Positions 19,141 through 22,178 of a DNA stretch of 22,178 nt are shown here, piece after piece. Within the stretch, counting starts at the first letter, position 1. Each line of letters starts with the position of its first letter. This DNA comes from a virus: positions 1 through 22,178 of the IMG/VR virus record IMGVR_UViG_3300023234_000009. The stretch is one strand, 5' to 3'. The position numbers were made by a program, and so were the translations under genes. The notes beneath the pieces are model-generated. The model was not told the origin of the DNA. It did no database searches and saw nothing but the letters and a program-made list of their open reading frames with translations.

Positions 19141-22100
19141 TTAAATATAAACTCTTTCAACCCACCATTCTACTTTTTCTATATTAATTGTTCCTGATAA
19201 GCCGGCATCTACATAAAGATAGATATAATTTCCACTTGTAATCCATCTACTATTAATTATCATCATATTATATGTTCCTGATGCTGAAATTGATCCACTA
19301 TCAAGATATTTTCTTTGATATAAAGCAGTTCCAGTTGATCCAGTTCCACCATATATACTAAAATGCCAAACTGGCATCGGGTTTTGATCTAAAAACCTAG
19401 CATCAAAATTAACTTGAACTTTGTAATTACCAGAGTTCGCTACATAGATCCCATCATTAGTATTGTTATATGCTAAATCACCATAATCAATATGGTTATT
19501 TGATGAACTCAACATAGTAACTTTTTGTTTAGTTCCAGCTGTTATATCGAAAGATTGTGATAAAGTATAACTACCTACTCCAATATATTCAACTACACCA
19601 TCTCCATCTGATCCTGATGTTCCACTTGATCCGTCATCACCACTAGTTCCTGATGTGCCATCTGTCCCTGATGTTCCATCTGTTCCTGATGTGCCATCAT
19701 CACCACTTGTTCCTGAAGTTCCAGTCGCACCATCTGCTGCACTAATAGTTATTAAATCATCCAACCAAGTTAAAGTTATATTATCGCCCTCCTTGATACT
19801 GGCTGTGTCTCCTGCTGTTATATCACTTGATCCTATTTCAATCCCTGAACTATTTAATGCTCTATAAGTCCAACTACTATAATCATCTCCATCTGTGCCT
19901 GATGTTCCATCATCACCACTAGTTCCTGATGTGCCGTCATCACCACTTGTTCCTGATGTTCCACTTGGTCCTGTTGGACCTGTTGGACCTGTTGGACCTG
20001 TTGGGCCTATTGATCCTGTTGATCCATTTACACCACTAGTCCCTGATGTTCCGGCACCAGCATTAATAGTTATTAAATCATCCAACCAAGTTAAAGTAAC
20101 ATTTGTCCCCTCTTTGATACTGGCATAATCATTTGAAGTAATTATACTATGTCCTATTTCTAATCCTGAACTATTTACTGCTCTATAATTCCACCCATCA
20201 TAATCTTCACCACTGGTTCCTGATGTTCCTGAAGCATCTACTCCATCTGTTCCTGATGTTCCGTCATCACCACTAGTTCCTGATGTTCCTGAAGCATCTA
20301 CTCCATCTGTTCCTGATGTTCCATCATCTCCTGATGTTCCTGATGTTCCTGTTGCACCTACACTACCATCTTGACCGTCTGTTCCTGATGTTCCTGAAGT
20401 TCCAGAAGCACCTACACTACCATCTTGACCGTCTGTCCCTGATGTGCCATCATCACCACTAGTTCCTGAAGTTCCAGAAGCACCTACACTACCATCTACT
20501 CCATCTGTTCCTGAAGTTCCATCATCACCAGAAGTTCCATCTGTGCCTGATGTGCCTGTTGCTCCACTATCGGCACTAACAATTATCATATCATCTAACC
20601 AAGTTAAAGTTATATTATCACCTTCTTTAATACTGGCTGTATCACCTGCTGTTATGGTGCTTGAATTTATTTCAAACCCACCACTATTTATTGCCCTGTA
20701 AGTCCAACTATCATAATCATTACCACTGGTTCCTGATGTTCCTGATGCGTCTTGTCCATCTGTTCCACTTGTGCCACTAGTTCCTGTTACTCCTATTGAA
20801 CCATCTTGGCCGTCTGTTCCTGATGTGCCATCATCACCACTAGTTCCTGAAGTTCCAGAAGCACCTACACTACCATCTTGACCGTCTGTCCCTGATGTTC
20901 CACTTGTTCCTGTATTTCCTACTGAACCATCTTGTCCATCTGTTCCACTTGTTCCTGATACTCCGTCTGTTCCTGATGTTCCACTTGTTCCTGTATTTCC
21001 TACTGAACCATCTTGTCCATCTGTCCCACTTGTTCCTGCTACTCCGTCTGTCCCTGAAGTTCCTGTATTTCCTACTGAACCATCTTGTCCATCTGTCCCA
21101 CTTGTTCCTGATAAACCATCATCACCACTTGTTCCTGATGTTCCTGCTACTCCACTTGTTCCTGCTACTCCGTCTGTTCCTGATGTTCCGTCAGTTGATC
21201 CTGTATTACTAAAAACAACTCCACTATCTGTATCGATATATAAGTTATTGAAGTTAGTGTGATCCGTTGCTCCTGTGGTTCCTGTTAAAGTTAAGAAAGG
21301 ACTATAAAGTATATCATTTGTAAAATATAAATCTACATCAAAAGTAGAACCGGTTAATCCGTCTGTGCCTGATGTTCCTGTTCCGCCATTTACTCCTGAA
21401 GTGCCTGATGTTCCATCTTGCCCATCTGTTCCACTTGTGCCAGCAGTTCCATTTCCATCTAACCCATCTGTTCCTGATGTGCCATCTGTTCCTGAAGTTC
21501 CTGATGTGCCTGTTTCACCTGTTCCTCCACTATTGGCATAAACATCACCATTTTCTTGATCTATAAACAATCCATAATAATTTGATGGGTGAGATGTAAA
21601 TTCAGTCGTTCCTGTTAAATTAATTTCAGGTGTGTATAAAACATCATTTAAGTAATAAAAATTACTATCAGTAGTAATTCCAGTTAAAGCACCATCTGTT
21701 CCGTCTGTTCCTGAACTACCTGATCCTCCGTCTGTTCCTGATGTTCCACTTGTTCCGTCTGTGCCTGATGTTCCACTTGTTCCATTTGTGCCTGAACTAC
21801 CTGATGTTCCATCTGTTCCACTTGTTCCATCATTACCTGCTGGACCCTGTCCTCCATCATCACCACTAGTTCCTGATGTTCCTGATACACCACTAGTTCC
21901 TGATGTTCCACCTGCTGGTCCTTGTGGTCCATCTGTTCCTGATGTTCCTGATACTCCGTCTGTTCCTGATGTTCCACTTGTTCCTGATACTCCGTCTGTT
22001 CCTGATGTTCCACTTGTTCCTGATGTTCCACTTGTGCCGTCTGTTCCATTTACTCCCGAAGTTCCTGATACTCCGTCTGTTCCTGATGTTCCTGATGTTC

Positions 22101-22178
22101 CTGTATTTCCTACTGAACCATCTTGTCCATCTGTCCCACTTGTTCCTGCTACTCCGTCTGTTCCTGATGTTCCACTTT
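19141..22178 (-). CDS. Long collagen-like tail fibre, start beyond the window (at least 1,011 aa)
   Basis: The frame is open from the window edge to the stop at 19141. No ATG is needed inside; the TTG near 21570 is internal. Most of it is Gly-X-Y (GTS, GTD, GDD, GQD, one GPT run), forming a long triple-helical shaft. Interrupting modules are seen: two of about 45 residues (with DVLYTPEINLTGTTEF and DILYSPFLTLTGTTGA), and three of about 50 residues with YRAINSGGFEI, DTASIKEGDNITLTWLDD near 20572-20721, 20056-20211 and 19738-19888. The C-terminal 150 residues (VVEYIGVGSYTLSQSFDIT, then NSGNYKVQVNFDARF) look like a C1q/TNF-type jelly-roll head, the likely receptor-contact tip. A phage fibre is the natural reading. 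Confidence 0.88.
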   Translation of the reverse strand, partial: SGTSGTDGVAGTSGTDGQDGSVGNTGTSGTSGTDGVSGTSGVNGTDGTSGTSGTSGTSGTDGVSGTSGTSGTDGVSGTSGTDGPQGPAGGTSGTSGVSGTSGTSGDDGGQGPAGNDGTSGTDGTSGSSGTNGTSGTSGTDGTSGTSGTDGGSGSSGTDGTDGALTGITTDSNFYYLNDVLYTPEINLTGTTEFTSHPSNYYGLFIDQENGDVYANSGGTGETGTSGTSGTDGTSGTDGLDGNGTAGTSGTDGQDGTSGTSGVNGGTGTSGTDGLTGSTFDVDLYFTNDILYSPFLTLTGTTGATDHTNFNNLYIDTDSGVVFSNTGSTDGTSGTDGVAGTSGVAGTSGTSGDDGLSGTSGTDGQDGSVGNTGTSGTDGVAGTSGTDGQDGSVGNTGTSGTSGTDGVSGTSGTDGQDGSVGNTGTSGTSGTDGQDGSVGASGTSGTSGDDGTSGTDGQDGSIGVTGTSGTSGTDGQDASGTSGTSGNDYDSWTYRAINSGGFEINSSTITAGDTASIKEGDNITLTWLDDMIIVSADSGATGTSGTDGTSGDDGTSGTDGVDGSVGASGTSGTSGDDGTSGTDGQDGSVGASGTSGTSGTDGQDGSVGATGTSGTSGDDGTSGTDGVDASGTSGTSGDDGTSGTDGVDASGTSGTSGEDYDGWNYRAVNSSGLEIGHSIITSNDYASIKEGTNVTLTWLDDLITINAGAGTSGTSGVNGSTGSIGPTGPTGPTGPTGPSGTSGTSGDDGTSGTSGDDGTSGTDGDDYSSWTYRALNSSGIEIGSSDITAGDTASIKEGDNITLTWLDDLITISAADGATGTSGTSGDDGTSGTDGTSGTDGTSGTSGDDGSSGTSGSDGDGVVEYIGVGSYTLSQSFDITAGTKQKVTMLSSSNNHIDYGDLAYNNTNDGIYVANSGNYKVQVNFDARFLDQNPMPVWHFSIYGGTGSTGTALYQRKYLDSGSISASGTYNMMIINSRWITSGNYIYLYVDAGLSGTINIEKVEWWVERVYI
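19738..20721 (-). repeat. Three copies of a ~50-residue globular module inside the long fibre
   Basis: Copies lie near 19738-19888, 20056-20211 and 20572-20721. Each reads Tyr-Arg-Ala-x-Asn-Ser, then SIKEG and TLTWLDD, with differences between copies of about a quarter of residues. The spacing DNA is collagen-like. They may be knobs or trimerisation points along the shaft. Confidence 0.85.

Noticed and set aside
17476-21566. Plus-strand Pro/Val/Leu/His-rich reading frames across the fibre genes
   Set aside because: These are complements of Gly-X-Y and Gly-rich coding repeats; the minus-strand frames have coherent domains and the plus-strand ones do not.
19141-21570. Start of the long fibre at the TTG near 21570
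   Set aside because: The same frame continues upstream through Gly-X-Y sequence to the window edge, so this codon is internal and the gene is truncated by the window.
21684-22049. Glu/Gln-rich minus-strand ORF (HQEQ-type repeats)
   Set aside because: It is a shifted frame of the collagen-like repeat; the GTS/GTD frame is open throughout and protein-like.

Overview
The window is a very AT-rich stretch of a tailed-phage genome (virion, packaging and host-contact genes), almost all on the minus strand and so transcribed from high to low coordinates. Host: probably a Bacteroidota bacterium. This is inferred from the style of the tape-measure, capsid and protease proteins, from starts preceded by A/T-rich leaders (AAAAATAAA-type) rather than strong Shine-Dalgarno sites, and from the sigma-like proteins. 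No tRNA, rRNA, CRISPR array, integrase or reverse transcriptase was seen.

Layout in the direction of transcription (right to left). (1) 22178-16172: host-contact module, with a collagen-like fibre whose start lies beyond the window, a second smaller collagen-like fibre, a glycine-rich adhesin-like protein, decayed remnants of the same type, and an Asp-box beta-propeller protein. (2) 16156-15389: a one-TM coiled-coil protein (possible lysis role), an intrinsic terminator and an acidic small protein. (3) 15310-12038: regulatory block, with a protein joining a basic repetitive N-terminus to a T4 gp55-like sigma domain, a long protein with a C-terminal HTH, a 30-bp perfect inverted repeat, and small RHH and winged-helix proteins. 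(4) 12021-10279: small genes, probable small terminase and a beta-class DNA methyltransferase. (5) 10301-6969: an unusual repeat/cassette region containing the large terminase. (6) 7012-4740: a second sigma-like protein, small head/tail genes and a tail assembly chaperone with a -1 frameshift at a T9 run. (7) 4738-1: tape measure, small genes, XkdF-like prohead protease, an HNH endonuclease gene on the opposite strand, scaffold-like protein and the first 155 residues of a probable major capsid protein.

The most unusual part is 6990-9849. Six roughly 200-bp units each encode a 74-100 residue ORF with a constant head (ISPKLISVELNRVG-like), a fully variable core and a constant tail (GRFPTQLFTN plus about 13 residues). 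Tail of one and head of the next overlap in two reading frames of the same DNA. The large terminase gene and a sigma-like gene sit inside this array like oversized cassettes and take their start codons from the repeat. The constant flanks and several cores resemble the internal variable segment of phage adenine methyltransferases, a segment the intact methyltransferase just upstream appears to lack. The 3' end of that methyltransferase is itself duplicated exactly (39 bp) around a 162-residue gene. No known system I can name has this organisation. Whether it is a functional reservoir or a decaying repeat array cannot be decided from sequence alone.
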